From an uncultured Eubacterium sp. (GTDB lineage Bacteria > Bacillota > Clostridia > Lachnospirales > Lachnospiraceae), in the NCBI GenBank assembly GCA_947642745.1, contig CANRTU010000022.1, positions 1 through 62,496 of the forward strand: a stretch of DNA of 62,496 bases, in the 5' to 3' direction. The notes below the pieces were generated by a model. It searched no databases and was not told where the DNA came from. It saw only the letters and a list, made by a program, of their open reading frames with translations. Positions within the stretch are counted from its first letter, which is position 1, and the number at the start of each line of letters is the position of its first letter. The position numbers were made by a program, and so were the translations under genes. Positions 17,571-27,504 of the stretch are shown here, one piece after another.

Positions 17571-18202
17571 GGCATTCCCTCATTTCTTTATGGAACCGGC
17601 CGCCGGGGGACAGTTCCGTATTATATGGCATGTGCTTATTATAACAGAACCATTTGTAAAAAGAAAGCAGGACGCACTGTTACACGGGCGATTTTTGCCG
17701 GTACCGGATTCTGCTGCCGGATGGCTGTTCCAGATGCGGAAAATGAACGGCGCATGGACATTTTTTGCGCAATACGAGAAATGTCGAAACAACATTTGAA
17801 ACAACGCTGGAAGAAAATGGGGTTGTCAGCGGGGGCGATCCTGAAACAGAGAATTATCCCTGTGAAGGGACCATAAACCACTGGAAATGGCGGATGAAGA
17901 TGAATGAGCAGAACATAGAAGGCCGGATAAGGTCATCAGCGCACCGTTTCCCGGACTTTGGGGACGGGTCCCTCGTGAATTGGTGTTCAATATGCCCGTC
18001 CTTGTCGGTGCGGTCAGGATGGCAGACCGTGTGGTATGGGAAATGATGGGCTTGTAAAAATGCATCCTGTTGACTTCATTGCATGAAATGGATATATCAT
18101 TTATTCTTGCAATGCTGTGCTGATACTGGGGCTTGCAGGATTCCTTGTGGCATATCAAGGCTCTTTCCCGGGGACGGTTCCATATTCCTGCCGATGCCCG
18201 AT
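17571..18202. other. Degraded region, no intact gene
   Basis: Over 600 bases between the DtxR-type gene and the recombinase remnant. Short open segments occur in several frames with stops and apparent frameshifts; one (about 17936-18058, plus strand) reads like a hydrophobic protein tail ending VRMADRVVWEMMGL. I could not assign a family. Next to a recombinase fragment, this looks like the decayed cargo of a mobile element. Confidence 0.45.
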
Positions 18203-18499
18203 TCTGTGAGAGAAAAAATCCATGATATGACATTAAGGCCTGATGCTTTGTATGATGCGATGGTGGAGCTGGAGAAACGCATTGAAGATGCCAGATTAAG
18301 AAAAAGCTCCATTGAGATGGAAGCCATCACGCTTGATAATGTTTACATAATCATGCAGAACTTTGGAAAGTTATATGCTATAATGAGTGACGAGGGGAAG
18401 AAAAGCCTTATCACTTACCTCATTAAAGAAATCCAGATATATCCGGGTGGAGAATCGAAAATGCGGCTGAAGGCGGTAGAGTTTAACTTTCTGATTTAA
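18203..18499 (+). pseudogene. C-terminal remnant of a large serine recombinase
   Basis: About 98 codons survive, ending in the typical C-terminal pattern of transposon/ICE serine recombinases: a coiled-coil segment (LYDAMVELEKRIEDARLRKS), YIIMQNFGKLYAIMSDEGKKSLITYLIKEIQIYP and a final short beta segment (RLKAVEFNFLI). The catalytic resolvase domain and zinc ribbon are missing. Just downstream, one frame reads RGNTVETVVL, resembling the 3' end of rlmD/rumA genes, a known insertion site for such elements. Probably a scar of an excised or decayed element. Confidence 0.7.
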
Positions 18500-18614
18500 A
18501 TTGACGGCAGGAAAGTAAGGAAAGTTTTGTGGGAAAGGGGTAATACCGTTGAAACAGTTGTATTGACGAACCGGATATCCGGGCGGATGTCCGGTTTCAA
18601 AAGGAGAGAGAAAA

Positions 18615-19148
18615 ATGAATCAGAATACAGAGAAGGTATCGCCAATGAGCAATGAGGGAAGAAATGCCTATGTGATCCGCCAGCTGACCGATACATATTT
18701 GCTGCTGCTGAAGGAAAAACCAGCCAGTGAGATCTCTATTAGTGAATTGTGCGAACAGGCTGGTGTGGGAAGGGCCTCCTTTTACCGGAATTTTGAAAAC
18801 AGGGAGGATATTTTAAGAAACTTTATCGGTCAGATGTTTGGAGCGGCACTGGAGGAGTGTTTTGCGAATGAAGACCGGCAGCTGCATGAACAGATCGGTG
18901 CGGTATTTTCCCATTTTATTGACCACCGCTCTTTTTACCAGCTGCTGGGTGAACGGAAACTGGTTTATCTTTTAAAGGATGTGCTGACCAGTATCTGCGG
19001 TCCGAAACCGGAACAGTCAAAACTGGAAGCATACGCTTCGGCATTTGTGTCCTATGCGCTGTATGGATGGATTGAGACCTGGTTTGCCAGGGGGATGCAG
19101 GAGACGGCGGAAGAAATGGCGGAGCTGTTCCGCAATCAGGGTATGTAG
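18615..19148 (+). CDS. TetR/AcrR-family transcriptional regulator
   Basis: A 177-residue regulator. The N-terminal helix-turn-helix is ISISELCEQAGVGRASFYRNF at about residues 36-56, followed by a helical ligand/dimerisation domain with the FYQLLGERKLVYLLKDVL segment found in clostridial TetR proteins. AAAGGAGAGAG precedes the ATG. No co-regulated transporter or enzyme adjoins it: upstream is recombinase debris and downstream spoIVA. It may have arrived with the decayed element, or its partner may have been lost. Confidence 0.88.
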   Translation: MNQNTEKVSPMSNEGRNAYVIRQLTDTYLLLLKEKPASEISISELCEQAGVGRASFYRNFENREDILRNFIGQMFGAALEECFANEDRQLHEQIGAVFSHFIDHRSFYQLLGERKLVYLLKDVLTSICGPKPEQSKLEAYASAFVSYALYGWIETWFARGMQETAEEMAELFRNQGM

Positions 19149-19399
19149 CAGCCAAAAGTATCACAGAAGGAAGGGAAATGGGAACAGAGATTCACGTTAC
19201 ATAGCCCGTTACAGCGTGCCCTCCGGGTATGCGCCCTTCATCTGGTGCAAACGGGACCGGCCAGAATAAGGGATTAAGAGAGGAAGGGGGAATTATGTGA
19301 AATCCCGGCTGGGAAGTTCTGGAGTCAGGAAGAGCAAAAAGGATTTTTTCTTTATATGATGAATAAAGTGGGAAAGATTTTTTCTTTCACGGAAACCAG
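19149..19399. repeat. Intergenic region with family B repeat
   Basis: A family B module occupies about 19188-19252: a GATTCA box, TTACATAGCCCG, and GTGCCCTCCGGGTATGCGCCCTTCATCTGGTG, matching 254-337 near the window start with a deletion between the two parts. The rest of the stretch holds purine-rich sequence without gene features. Confidence 0.65.
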
Positions 19400-19427
19400 G
19401 AATAGTTTCTTCCCTTTGTCATACAAT
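19400..19427 (+). promoter_or_regulatory. Candidate sigma-E promoter for spoIVA
   Basis: CATACAAT (19420-19427) is an exact sigma-E -10 element; GAATAGT (19400-19406) matches the -35 consensus KMATATT at six of seven positions, with 13 bases between. Start codon follows 33 bases later. spoIVA is a sigma-E gene in Bacillus, so position and identity agree. Confidence 0.65.
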
Positions 19428-19460
19428 AGAAAGAAAAAGTATGGCAGAGAAAGGACAGGG

Positions 19461-20933
19461 ATGGAGCAGTATAATTTATATAAAGACATTCAGGCAAGAA
19501 CAAACGGGGAAATCTATCTGGGGGTTGTGGGTGCGGTGCGTACCGGAAAATCCACTTTTATCAAACGCTTTATGGAGCAGATGGTGATCCCGAACATCGA
19601 AGATGAAAATGTACGGATCAGAACCAGGGACGAACTGCCCCAGTCGGCGCAGGGAACTACAATTATGACGACGGAGCCTAAATTTATACCAAAGGATGCG
19701 GCGCAGATCCGTCTGACAGATGATGCCACGATGAAAGTCCGTCTGATTGACTGCGTGGGATATATGGTGGAAGGCGCCACCGGTCATCTGGAAAATGGCG
19801 TGGAGCGGATGGTCAAAACACCCTGGTCAGAGCAGGAGATTCCCTTTTCCCAGGCGGCTGAGACAGGAACCCGCAAGGTAATCAAAGATCATGCCACAAT
19901 TGGCATTGTGGTCACCACAGACGGGAGTGTGACCGATATTCCGGCTGTAAATTACCAGAAACCCACGCTGGAAACAGTGGCGGAACTGAAAAGAAGCGGC
20001 AAACCATATATCGTGCTGTTAAATACGGCAAAACCTTACAGTGACGAGGCACGCCAAATGGCGCGGCAGATGATGGAGCAGTACGGGGTCAGCGTGATAC
20101 CGGTAAACTGTGAGCAGCTGCGCAAAGAAGACGTCAACCGGATTCTGGAAAATATTCTGTATGAATTTCCAGTGGTACGGATGAATTTTTACCTGCCTAA
20201 ATGGGTGGATCTGCTGGGCGACGACCGCCCGGTAAAAAAGAACGTGATTGACAATGCGAAGAAGATTCTGCAGGAGATTACTTTTGTCAAAGATGTGTGG
20301 AATTATGACTTTAAACCAGAGGGGGAATATCTGGAGCGTATCAAACTGGAGCAGATGAATCTGTCTGACGGTACCGCAGAGATCCGTATGGAAGTGGCGC
20401 AGAATTACTACTATGCAAATATTTCTGAGCTGACAGGCGTGGAAGTGCATGGGGAATACGAACTGATCCGGCTGATACGGGAAATGTCCGCCAGAAAGCA
20501 GGAATACGATAAAGTGGCGGACGCCATGCAGTCGGTCCGGATGAAAGGCTACGGTGTGGTATCCCCGCAGCTGTCAGACATTGCGCTGGAGGAGCCGGAG
20601 GTCATCCGCCATGGCACCCAGTACGGGGTCAAGATCAAAGCCTCATCTCCATCCATACATATGATCCGTGCCAATATTGAAACAGAGATTGCGCCGATTG
20701 TAGGCAGCGAAGAACAGGCAAATGGATTAAAGGATTATATCCGGGAAGGACAAAACTCTGCGGAAGGAGTCTGGAATACCAATATTTTTGGCAAAACGAT
20801 AGGAGAGCTGATGGAGGATGGTATCAGTCATAAAATTTCCATGATGGATGATGAAAGTCAGATGAAACTGCAGGATACGATGCAGAAAATTGTAAACGAT
20901 TCCAATGGCGGAATGGTATGCATTATTATATAA
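19461..20933 (+). CDS. spoIVA: Stage IV sporulation protein A, coat morphogenetic ATPase
   Basis: SpoIVA polymerises on the mother-cell face of the forespore membrane, using ATP, and anchors the spore coat. The 490-residue length matches the family (492 in Bacillus). The N-terminal TRAFAC-like NTPase has a Walker A GAVRTGKST at residues 24-32 and the start MEQYNLYKDIQARTNGEIYLG is diagnostic; the C-terminus ends with small Gly/Cys residues (NGGMVCIII), as in polymerising SpoIVA. The start at 19461 follows AAAGGACAGGG, and a sigma-E promoter lies just upstream. Confidence 0.97.
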   Translation: MEQYNLYKDIQARTNGEIYLGVVGAVRTGKSTFIKRFMEQMVIPNIEDENVRIRTRDELPQSAQGTTIMTTEPKFIPKDAAQIRLTDDATMKVRLIDCVGYMVEGATGHLENGVERMVKTPWSEQEIPFSQAAETGTRKVIKDHATIGIVVTTDGSVTDIPAVNYQKPTLETVAELKRSGKPYIVLLNTAKPYSDEARQMARQMMEQYGVSVIPVNCEQLRKEDVNRILENILYEFPVVRMNFYLPKWVDLLGDDRPVKKNVIDNAKKILQEITFVKDVWNYDFKPEGEYLERIKLEQMNLSDGTAEIRMEVAQNYYYANISELTGVEVHGEYELIRLIREMSARKQEYDKVADAMQSVRMKGYGVVSPQLSDIALEEPEVIRHGTQYGVKIKASSPSIHMIRANIETEIAPIVGSEEQANGLKDYIREGQNSAEGVWNTNIFGKTIGELMEDGISHKISMMDDESQMKLQDTMQKIVNDSNGGMVCIII

Positions 20934-20951
20934 AAGCGGAGCGGCAGCTGC

Positions 20952-21000
20952 CTCAGCAGGAGTATGGCTCCTGCTGAAAGGCCGTGAAACGGCATGGAAA
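20952..21000 (+). terminator. Tandem hairpins after spoIVA
   Basis: CAGCAGGAG and CTCCTGCTG form a perfect 9-bp stem with a 5-base loop, followed directly by a small GCCGTGAAACGGC hairpin. There is no clean T-run, so termination efficiency is uncertain. Confidence 0.45.
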
Positions 21001-21093
21001 TATTAGTTATTTTCCTGCTTTCCATCTGCCGCCACGGCTCCGGTTACTGCTGTCACGCCACATAATGCCGGTACAGGCAGCGCATCCGGCCTG

Positions 21094-23121
21094 TCAGATA
21101 TGTTTTAATGAAAAGCGGCTGATCAGCCCTTTCAGGTTTTGTGCCTGTGTGGCCAGTTCCTCACTGGATGACGCACTTTCCTGTGCGGTCATGGAGTTGG
21201 TGGAAACTGCGTCAGACATCTGTTCAAAGCCTGCGTTAATCTGTTCAATTGCGGCAGCCTGTTCCTTGGCGGCATCTGCGATCTCCGCAATAATATTAGT
21301 GATTTCACTCGTATTGTTTACGACCTGTGCCAGGGAGCTGGCTGTTTCGTTGACAATGTTTGTGCCGTTTTCTACCGTTTCTACGGATTTTGTAATCAGC
21401 TTTGCGGTATTCTGGGCCGCTTTGGCGCTTTCTTCCGCAAGGCTTCGTACTTCTTCCGCCACAACAGAAAATCCTCTTCCGGCTTCACCGGCCCGTGCGG
21501 CTTCAATAGCGGCGTTTAGAGACAGCAGGTTGGTCTGCTCTGCAATATCTTCGATATTTTTAATAATATCGCTGATTTTTGCGGACCCGGTTTTGATATC
21601 TGCCATTGCCTGAATCATGGACTGCATCTGCTGGTTACAGATTTCCACATTCTGCTTGGCTTCCAGGGAGCGTTTGTTTGCCCTTGTGGCATTTTCGGCC
21701 GTCAGTTTTACCTGGTCAGATACGCCTGTGATACTTGCGGTAAGTTCTTCCAGCACGCTGGCCTGGTCTGTGGTACTGTCAGCCAGATTTTTGGCTCCCT
21801 GGGAGGTGCCGTCTGAATGGTCCGCCACAAGATCAGCAGCGCTGTTCATCTGGGTCATGGTCTCGTTTAACGAACCGATAATGGAATCAATGGACTCCTT
21901 TAAGCTGACAAAATCACCGGCAAAGCTGGCTTCTGTCTGTATGTCCAGGTTTCCTGCGGACAGCTGGGCCAGTACCCTGGTAATATCCGATATGTACAGG
22001 TTCAGGCTCTGGATTGTATCGTCCAGATTCCTGGAAAGGATGTAAAGCTCATCTCCGGTGTTTACGACTTCCACCGGTGTCTTTAAATCGCCCTTCGCAA
22101 GTTTCACAAGACGTTTTGTTACAGAATCAACCGGATCAATAATGTCTTTAATCAGGCGTTTCATCAGATAAATGGTGACAGCCAGCAGGAGAATACCGAT
22201 TGCGCTGTTGACAAGTACGGATATGAAAACCACGGATATAAATTCTCTTTTTGGAGCTGTCATAATCAGCCGCCATTCTTCATGGCCTTTTACCGGACAG
22301 TAAGCGGCAAACATACTTTTGCCATTCTGATGGTAGGTAAGGGTATCTTTTTCTGTACTGGCAAGAATTTTCTTCGTTGCCTTAGCCTGGGAAGCGTAGG
22401 AACGGTCGGTATTCTGCAGTGTTATGGCGTTTACCTGGTCTGCGATTTTCTGTTCGTCATTATGGAAAATGATCGTTCCATCCGCGTTTATAATATATGC
22501 GTGGCCTGTTTTGCCAAATGTAATTTCCCCGATCTTATCATTTACAGATTCAGCCAGATCCACAATGAATACAGTGCCAGTAATTTTATCGTTATAATAA
22601 ACCGGAGCGCCTGAAATAATAATAATATCGCCGTTGAGACGGTTGATAATCGGTTCGCCTACAAAGACGTTTCCTTTTGAGGTAGCCTGAAAATGGAGCT
22701 GGTCATTAAAATCAAAATCTCCGTAATTGGAATAACCATTTCCGTCTAATTCCACATATCCTACTTCATCATAATGATTCTGCAGCCGGACGCCTTCCAT
22801 GGCTTCCAGTTTTTCCTCTTTGGTGGATTCCGGGTCACGGATGGTTTCCAGGGCGGCCACATTCATGGCGTTTACTTCCAGCGTATGCAGTGTCCGTTCA
22901 ACTGCGGAAGAAGTAGAGTTTAATGCCACATTTGCCATATCATGCAGGGTATTCATATTGCTGAAATACATAAAAATCCCGGATACAATAATCAGCGTGG
23001 CTACCAGTATCAGAAACAGACGTGTAACCTGAGTCACCAGATGTTTTTGCAGAGTCTGGTTCTGGAGTTGTTTTTTTCCGGTTACTGCTTTACCGGATAC
23101 TTGCTTTTTTGTCTTTCTCAT
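21094..23121 (-). CDS. Methyl-accepting chemotaxis protein
   Basis: Chemoreceptor of 675 residues. Order: a Lys-rich cytoplasmic N-terminus, TM1 at about 35-55, an extracellular dCache sensor (about 60-310; includes [23 protein letters not shown] and [18 protein letters not shown]), TM2 at about 315-335, HAMP, and a long coiled coil with the canonical tip [26 protein letters not shown] precedes the start. Unlike the receptor at 4560-6494, its CheA/CheW-binding tip is standard. Ligand and motility apparatus are not visible here. Confidence 0.94.
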   Translation of the reverse strand: MRKTKKQVSGKAVTGKKQLQNQTLQKHLVTQVTRLFLILVATLIIVSGIFMYFSNMNTLHDMANVALNSTSSAVERTLHTLEVNAMNVAALETIRDPESTKEEKLEAMEGVRLQNHYDEVGYVELDGNGYSNYGDFDFNDQLHFQATSKGNVFVGEPIINRLNGDIIIISGAPVYYNDKITGTVFIVDLAESVNDKIGEITFGKTGHAYIINADGTIIFHNDEQKIADQVNAITLQNTDRSYASQAKATKKILASTEKDTLTYHQNGKSMFAAYCPVKGHEEWRLIMTAPKREFISVVFISVLVNSAIGILLLAVTIYLMKRLIKDIIDPVDSVTKRLVKLAKGDLKTPVEVVNTGDELYILSRNLDDTIQSLNLYISDITRVLAQLSAGNLDIQTEASFAGDFVSLKESIDSIIGSLNETMTQMNSAADLVADHSDGTSQGAKNLADSTTDQASVLEELTASITGVSDQVKLTAENATRANKRSLEAKQNVEICNQQMQSMIQAMADIKTGSAKISDIIKNIEDIAEQTNLLSLNAAIEAARAGEAGRGFSVVAEEVRSLAEESAKAAQNTAKLITKSVETVENGTNIVNETASSLAQVVNNTSEITNIIAEIADAAKEQAAAIEQINAGFEQMSDAVSTNSMTAQESASSSEELATQAQNLKGLISRFSLKHI

Positions 23122-23662
23122 CTTCGGCCTCCCGTTTTTTTACCAGTTCATGATGTTACATCTGGTCAGAAATCAGCGTTTGTGCTGATCCCTGTCTGTG
23201 ACAGGACAGGATTCCCACAATGAGGCCGGACAGTAGTTTCACAGGCTGAAACATCTGTGTCTGGCAACGCAAAGCAGGAGGCAGAAACCTGATTTCTGGC
23301 TGGATGGAGCATGCGCAACAAGCTGTTCCGGGCCGGACTGCATACACCGAAATATATATAGGCTGTTGCAGGAAAAATCTCCATAATTATACATTTTGGA
23401 GAAATAAATCCATGGCAGACCGGCCGGCATTGTTAACTATGTATAAAATTAGCATAGCATTTCAGCGGGCTGCTGTCAATGCGTAATCTTTCTATGGAAA
23501 AGTCTTTCAGAAATATTCCGGTTCAGATTCCGTGTGCGGACAGATTCAGTGGCAGTAACACCCTCCGGCAGCGTCCCGCCGCTTTGCCTGACGCTGTAGA
23601 CAGAGCGGCAGGATCGTGCTATAATGACCGGAATACCAGAACGGAATTTATTCCGGTATTTT
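23122..23662. other. Intergenic region upstream of chemoreceptor, no gene seen
   Basis: About 540 bases without a convincing gene. There are short dyads (for example CCTGTCTGTGACAGGACAGG near 23191) and a CGG/CCG-rich part near 23560. No known riboswitch consensus was recognised on either strand. Confidence 0.4.
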
Positions 23663-23939
23663 ACCCTCAGTGGACAAAGGGACATACATACGGTTTTGCA
23701 CCCCGGATTTTTGATTCTGCCACGTTACTGTCGCTCAGCGTACGTCCAGTACGCTTCGTTCCAGCGCCTTGCAGAATCAAAAATCTGAGGCGCAAAACTC
23801 CTTCGGACCCCGGGTAGCGTCTTTTGGCGGCTGGCAAGGCAACGGAATGAGGCGTACCGGACGTACGCCGATTGACGTTAACGCCGCCAGCCACCAAAAG
23901 ACGCTACCCGGGGCGTGTGTCCCTTTGTCTGCTGAGGGT
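23663..23939. repeat. Nested palindromic composite element
   Basis: Outer 22-bp inverted repeats with two mismatches (23663-23684 with 23918-23939) bracket two internal hairpins. Hairpin 1 has a perfect 15-bp stem (23706-23720 with 23771-23785). Hairpin 2 has a 25-bp stem with one mismatch (23811-23835 with 23886-23910). The two loops are inverted relatives of each other (21 of 24 bases around CGTACGTCCAGTACGC). No open reading frame of note lies inside. It resembles a MITE or other structured mobile element. Confidence 0.85.
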
Positions 23940-23993
23940 AGGAAAATATGATTAAGACCAGAAGTCAATAAACAAAAAAGACAGGAATATGGC

Positions 23994-25478
23994 ATGATGA
24001 AACCAGATAAAACAACCAGGGAAAATAATAAAAATAAGCACCGGATAGACCGGGTAGTTTCCGGCAGTATTGCGGAGGAACTGGAGATAGAAAAAGGAGA
24101 TCTGCTGCTGTCCGTAAACGGGGCGGAAATCGAAGATGTGTTTGATTACCGCTATCAGATGAATGAAGAATATGTAACCCTTCTTATCCAGAAGCCGGAT
24201 GGGGAACAGTGGGAGCTGGAAATCGAAAAGGATTATGATGAGGATCCTGGCATTGTGTTTGAAAACGGCCTGATGGATGACTACCGTTCCTGCTCCAATC
24301 ACTGTATTTTCTGCTTTATTGACCAGATGCCGGAGGGGATGCGGGATACGCTGTATTTTAAAGACGATGACTCCAGGCTCTCTTTTCTGCAGGGGAATTA
24401 TGTGACGCTGACCAATATGAAAGACCGGGATATTGAACGGATTATTATGTACAGGCTGGCGCCCATTAACATTTCCGTGCATACCATGGATCCGCGGCTG
24501 CGGTGCCGGATGCTGAACAACCGGTTTGCGGGAAAAGCGCTCCAAAGGCTCAGGCAGCTTTATGAAGCCGGGATAGAAATGAACGGGCAGATTGTTTTGT
24601 GCAAGGGCATTAACGATGGAGAAAATCTGGAACAGAGCATCCGTGCGTTAACGGATTATCTGCCTCATATGGCCAGCCTGTCGGTAGTGCCGGTGGGCCT
24701 GACAAAATACCGGGAGGGGCTAAAACCGCTGGAGCCTTTCACAAAGGAAGACGCCCGAAAAGTGCTGCGTACGATTCATAAATGGCAGAATTTCTGTAAA
24801 AATAAGTGGGACACCCATTTTGTACATGCCTCGGATGAATGGTATCTGCTGGCGGAAGAAAATCTGCCGGAAGGGGAGCGCTACGACGGATATATACAGC
24901 TGGAAAACGGCGTAGGTATGCTGCGTCTTCTGACAGACGGATTCCGTGAAGCGCTGGCAGATGACACAGGCAGGCGGTCCTGTGACCGGACGGCATATGA
25001 TCCGCAAACCGCACAGGCGTCAGTACAGGCAGACGGGCCGTCAGGCGCGGCTGAACCAGATAGCCCGGATAACTCAGATAAAACGCATGATTCAAAACAA
25101 GAGACTGCAGGCGCCGCACACAGACCAGCACGGATTTCGGTGGCTACCGGTGTACTTGCGGCCCCGTTTATCCGTGTGCTGGCAGAAGAGTTTATGAGCG
25201 TTTATCCGGAACGGAAAATAGAAGTATTTACCATTCGGAATGATTTTTTCGGGGAGCAGATTACCGTGGCCGGATTATTAACCGGACAGGATATTCTGGC
25301 GCAGCTAAAGGGCAGAAAGCTGGGAGAACGGCTGCTGCTGCCCCATAGTCTTTTGCGCAGCGGGGAGGAAGTATTCCTGGATGATATGACAGTTACAGAA
25401 CTGAAAAAGGCTTTACAAGTAGAAATAGTTATTGTAAACTCTAACGGTCAGGATTTGTATCATGCATTCCTGCAGTAG
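23994..25478 (+). CDS. PDZ/radical-SAM DUF512 protein with low-complexity insert
   Basis: Conserved in Firmicutes and cyanobacteria next to der. An N-terminal PDZ-like domain (about 18-75: VVSGSIAEELEIEKGDLLLSVNG) is followed by a radical-SAM-like core with CX3CX2C (Cys100, 104, 107 in SCSNHCIFCFIDQMP) and the DUF512 C-terminal domain. Residues about 320-378 are a Gln/Asp/Ser/Thr-rich insert, apparently disordered, that splits the DUF512 part. The exact reaction is unknown for the family. Starts with paired ATGs at 23994/23997; der begins 57 bases after the stop. Confidence 0.88.
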   Translation: MMKPDKTTRENNKNKHRIDRVVSGSIAEELEIEKGDLLLSVNGAEIEDVFDYRYQMNEEYVTLLIQKPDGEQWELEIEKDYDEDPGIVFENGLMDDYRSCSNHCIFCFIDQMPEGMRDTLYFKDDDSRLSFLQGNYVTLTNMKDRDIERIIMYRLAPINISVHTMDPRLRCRMLNNRFAGKALQRLRQLYEAGIEMNGQIVLCKGINDGENLEQSIRALTDYLPHMASLSVVPVGLTKYREGLKPLEPFTKEDARKVLRTIHKWQNFCKNKWDTHFVHASDEWYLLAEENLPEGERYDGYIQLENGVGMLRLLTDGFREALADDTGRRSCDRTAYDPQTAQASVQADGPSGAAEPDSPDNSDKTHDSKQETAGAAHRPARISVATGVLAAPFIRVLAEEFMSVYPERKIEVFTIRNDFFGEQITVAGLLTGQDILAQLKGRKLGERLLLPHSLLRSGEEVFLDDMTVTELKKALQVEIVIVNSNGQDLYHAFLQ

Positions 25479-25535
25479 CTTTGCCACAGGCGCCGGAAGA
25501 GACGTATGTTCCGGTCAGAATAGGAGATAGTAAAT

Positions 25536-26864
25536 ATGAGTAAACCAATCGTAGCAATTGTCGGCCGTCCCAATGTAGGGAAATCTACATTGTTTAACGC
25601 ACTTGCGGGATCACGCATTTCCATTGTGCAGGATACGCCGGGAGTTACCAGGGACAGGATTTATGCGGATATTTCCTGGCTGGATAGAGATTTTACCATG
25701 ATTGATACCGGAGGAATCGAGCCGGACAGCAAGGATATTATATTGTCCCAGATGCGTGAACAGGCGCAGATTGCCATTGATACAGCGGATGTCATTATGA
25801 TGCTGGTGGATGTGCGCCAGGGACTGGTGGATTCGGATTCCAAGGTGGCGGATATGCTGCGCCGTTCTGGCAAGCCGGTCGTACTGGTCGTAAATAAGAC
25901 GGATGATTTCCAGAAATTTATGATGGATGTTTATGAATTTTATAATCTGGGACTGGGAGAGCCGGTTCCGGTGTCGGCGGCATCCAGACTGGGCCTTGGA
26001 GATATGCTGGATGAAGTGGTTAAGTACTTTCCGGCGCCTGTTCCGGCTGAGGAAGAAGATGAACGGCCAAAAGTGGCTATTATCGGAAAGCCTAATGTGG
26101 GCAAATCCTCGCTTGTAAATAAACTGTGCGGAAAGGAACGCTCTATTGTGTCAGATATTCCGGGCACTACCAGGGATGCGGTAGATACGGAAGTAAAATA
26201 CGAAGGCCGTAAATATGTCTTTATTGATACGGCAGGCATCCGCCGCAAAAGCAAAATCAAAGAAGAAATCGAACGCTACAGCATTATCCGGGCGGTAACC
26301 GCCGTGGAACGTTCCGACGTGGTGGTGATACTGATCGACGGAACAGAAGGGGTCACCGAGCAGGACGCAAAGATCGCCGGCATTGCCCATGATAAAGGGA
26401 AAGGGATTATCATTGCGGTCAATAAATGGGATATTGTGGAAAAAGATGACAAAACCATTTACCGTCAGAGCGAACGCATCCGTCAGGTACTGTCATTTAT
26501 GCCATATGCGGAAATTATGTTTATATCCGCAAAGACCGGCCAGCGGCTGCACAAAATGTTTGATCTGATCGACGTGGTGATCCAGAATAACGCAATGCGT
26601 GTGGCTACCGGAGTTTTAAATGAAATTATGGCGGAAGCGGTAGCGATGCAGCAGCCGCCTTCCGACAGGGGCAAACGGTTAAAGCTGTATTACATGACGC
26701 AGGTGTCAGTAAAACCGCCTACGTTTGTTGTCTTTGTCAATGATAAGTCACTGATGCATTTTTCTTATACAAGATACCTGGAGAACCGGATCAGGGAAGC
26801 TTTCGGATTCCGTGGCACCGCACTGAGATTTGTAATCCGGGAGAGAAAGGAAGGCAGATCATGA
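25536..26864 (+). CDS. der: Ribosome-assembly GTPase Der (EngA)
   Basis: Essential double GTPase that promotes 50S ribosomal subunit assembly. At 442 residues it shows two G domains: GRPNVGKST (residues 10-18) with DTPGVTRD and NKTD, and GKPNVGKSS (near 183) with [16 protein letters not shown] and NKWD, followed by the KH-like C-terminal domain. A GGAG site precedes the ATG. The stop overlaps the plsY start by 4 bases. The order DUF512-der-plsY-gpsA is common in Clostridia. Confidence 0.97.
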   Translation: MSKPIVAIVGRPNVGKSTLFNALAGSRISIVQDTPGVTRDRIYADISWLDRDFTMIDTGGIEPDSKDIILSQMREQAQIAIDTADVIMMLVDVRQGLVDSDSKVADMLRRSGKPVVLVVNKTDDFQKFMMDVYEFYNLGLGEPVPVSAASRLGLGDMLDEVVKYFPAPVPAEEEDERPKVAIIGKPNVGKSSLVNKLCGKERSIVSDIPGTTRDAVDTEVKYEGRKYVFIDTAGIRRKSKIKEEIERYSIIRAVTAVERSDVVVILIDGTEGVTEQDAKIAGIAHDKGKGIIIAVNKWDIVEKDDKTIYRQSERIRQVLSFMPYAEIMFISAKTGQRLHKMFDLIDVVIQNNAMRVATGVLNEIMAEAVAMQQPPSDRGKRLKLYYMTQVSVKPPTFVVFVNDKSLMHFSYTRYLENRIREAFGFRGTALRFVIRERKEGRS

Positions 26865-27490
26865 CAACCGCACGTATTATTTCTATTATAACCGGGTATT
26901 TGTTCGGTCTGTTTACAACGGGATATTTTTATTCCAGGCATGTACATGTGGATATCCGGCAGATGGGCAGTGGAAATATCGGCACGACCAATACGTTCCG
27001 CACGCTGGGAAAAAAGGCGGGGATTATCGTCTTTTTAGGAGACGGCTTCAAAGGCGTCTTTGCGGTACTGCTTGTCTGGCTGATTTTTCACAGCCGCTAT
27101 CCGCAGGATATTAAAATTCTGGAAGCATATGCGGGCCTTGGAGCGGTACTGGGGCACAACTTTCCGGTACATCTGAAATTCAAAGGGGGCAAGGGAATTG
27201 CCACTACGGCGGGCATGATGCTGGCTTTTTGTCCGTTTGCGGTGCCGGTGTGCATGGCGCTGTTCGGGCTGAGTGTGACTGTAAAACGCTATGTATCGGT
27301 AGGGTCGCTGCTGGTCTGTCTGGGATTTTTTGTACAGACGGTTATTTTCGGGCAGTCAGGAATCCTTGGTGCGCCGCCGCAGGCACTGACGGAGATCTAT
27401 ATAGTCGTAGGAATCGTCTGCCTGCTGGGCGTAGTCAGGCATCATTCCAATATTAAAAGGCTGTTGAGCGGTACGGAAAATAAGGTGTAA
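26861..27490 (+). CDS. plsY: Glycerol-3-phosphate acyltransferase PlsY
   Basis: Membrane enzyme that transfers an acyl group from acyl-phosphate to glycerol-3-phosphate, the first step of phospholipid synthesis. The 209-residue protein has about five transmembrane helices and the family motifs [39 protein letters not shown] and [16 protein letters not shown]. It is translationally coupled to der by an ATGA overlap and is followed 14 bases later by gpsA, which supplies its glycerol-3-phosphate substrate. Confidence 0.95.
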   Translation: MTTARIISIITGYLFGLFTTGYFYSRHVHVDIRQMGSGNIGTTNTFRTLGKKAGIIVFLGDGFKGVFAVLLVWLIFHSRYPQDIKILEAYAGLGAVLGHNFPVHLKFKGGKGIATTAGMMLAFCPFAVPVCMALFGLSVTVKRYVSVGSLLVCLGFFVQTVIFGQSGILGAPPQALTEIYIVVGIVCLLGVVRHHSNIKRLLSGTENKV

Positions 27491-27504
27491 AAAGGCGGGA
27501 GGAT

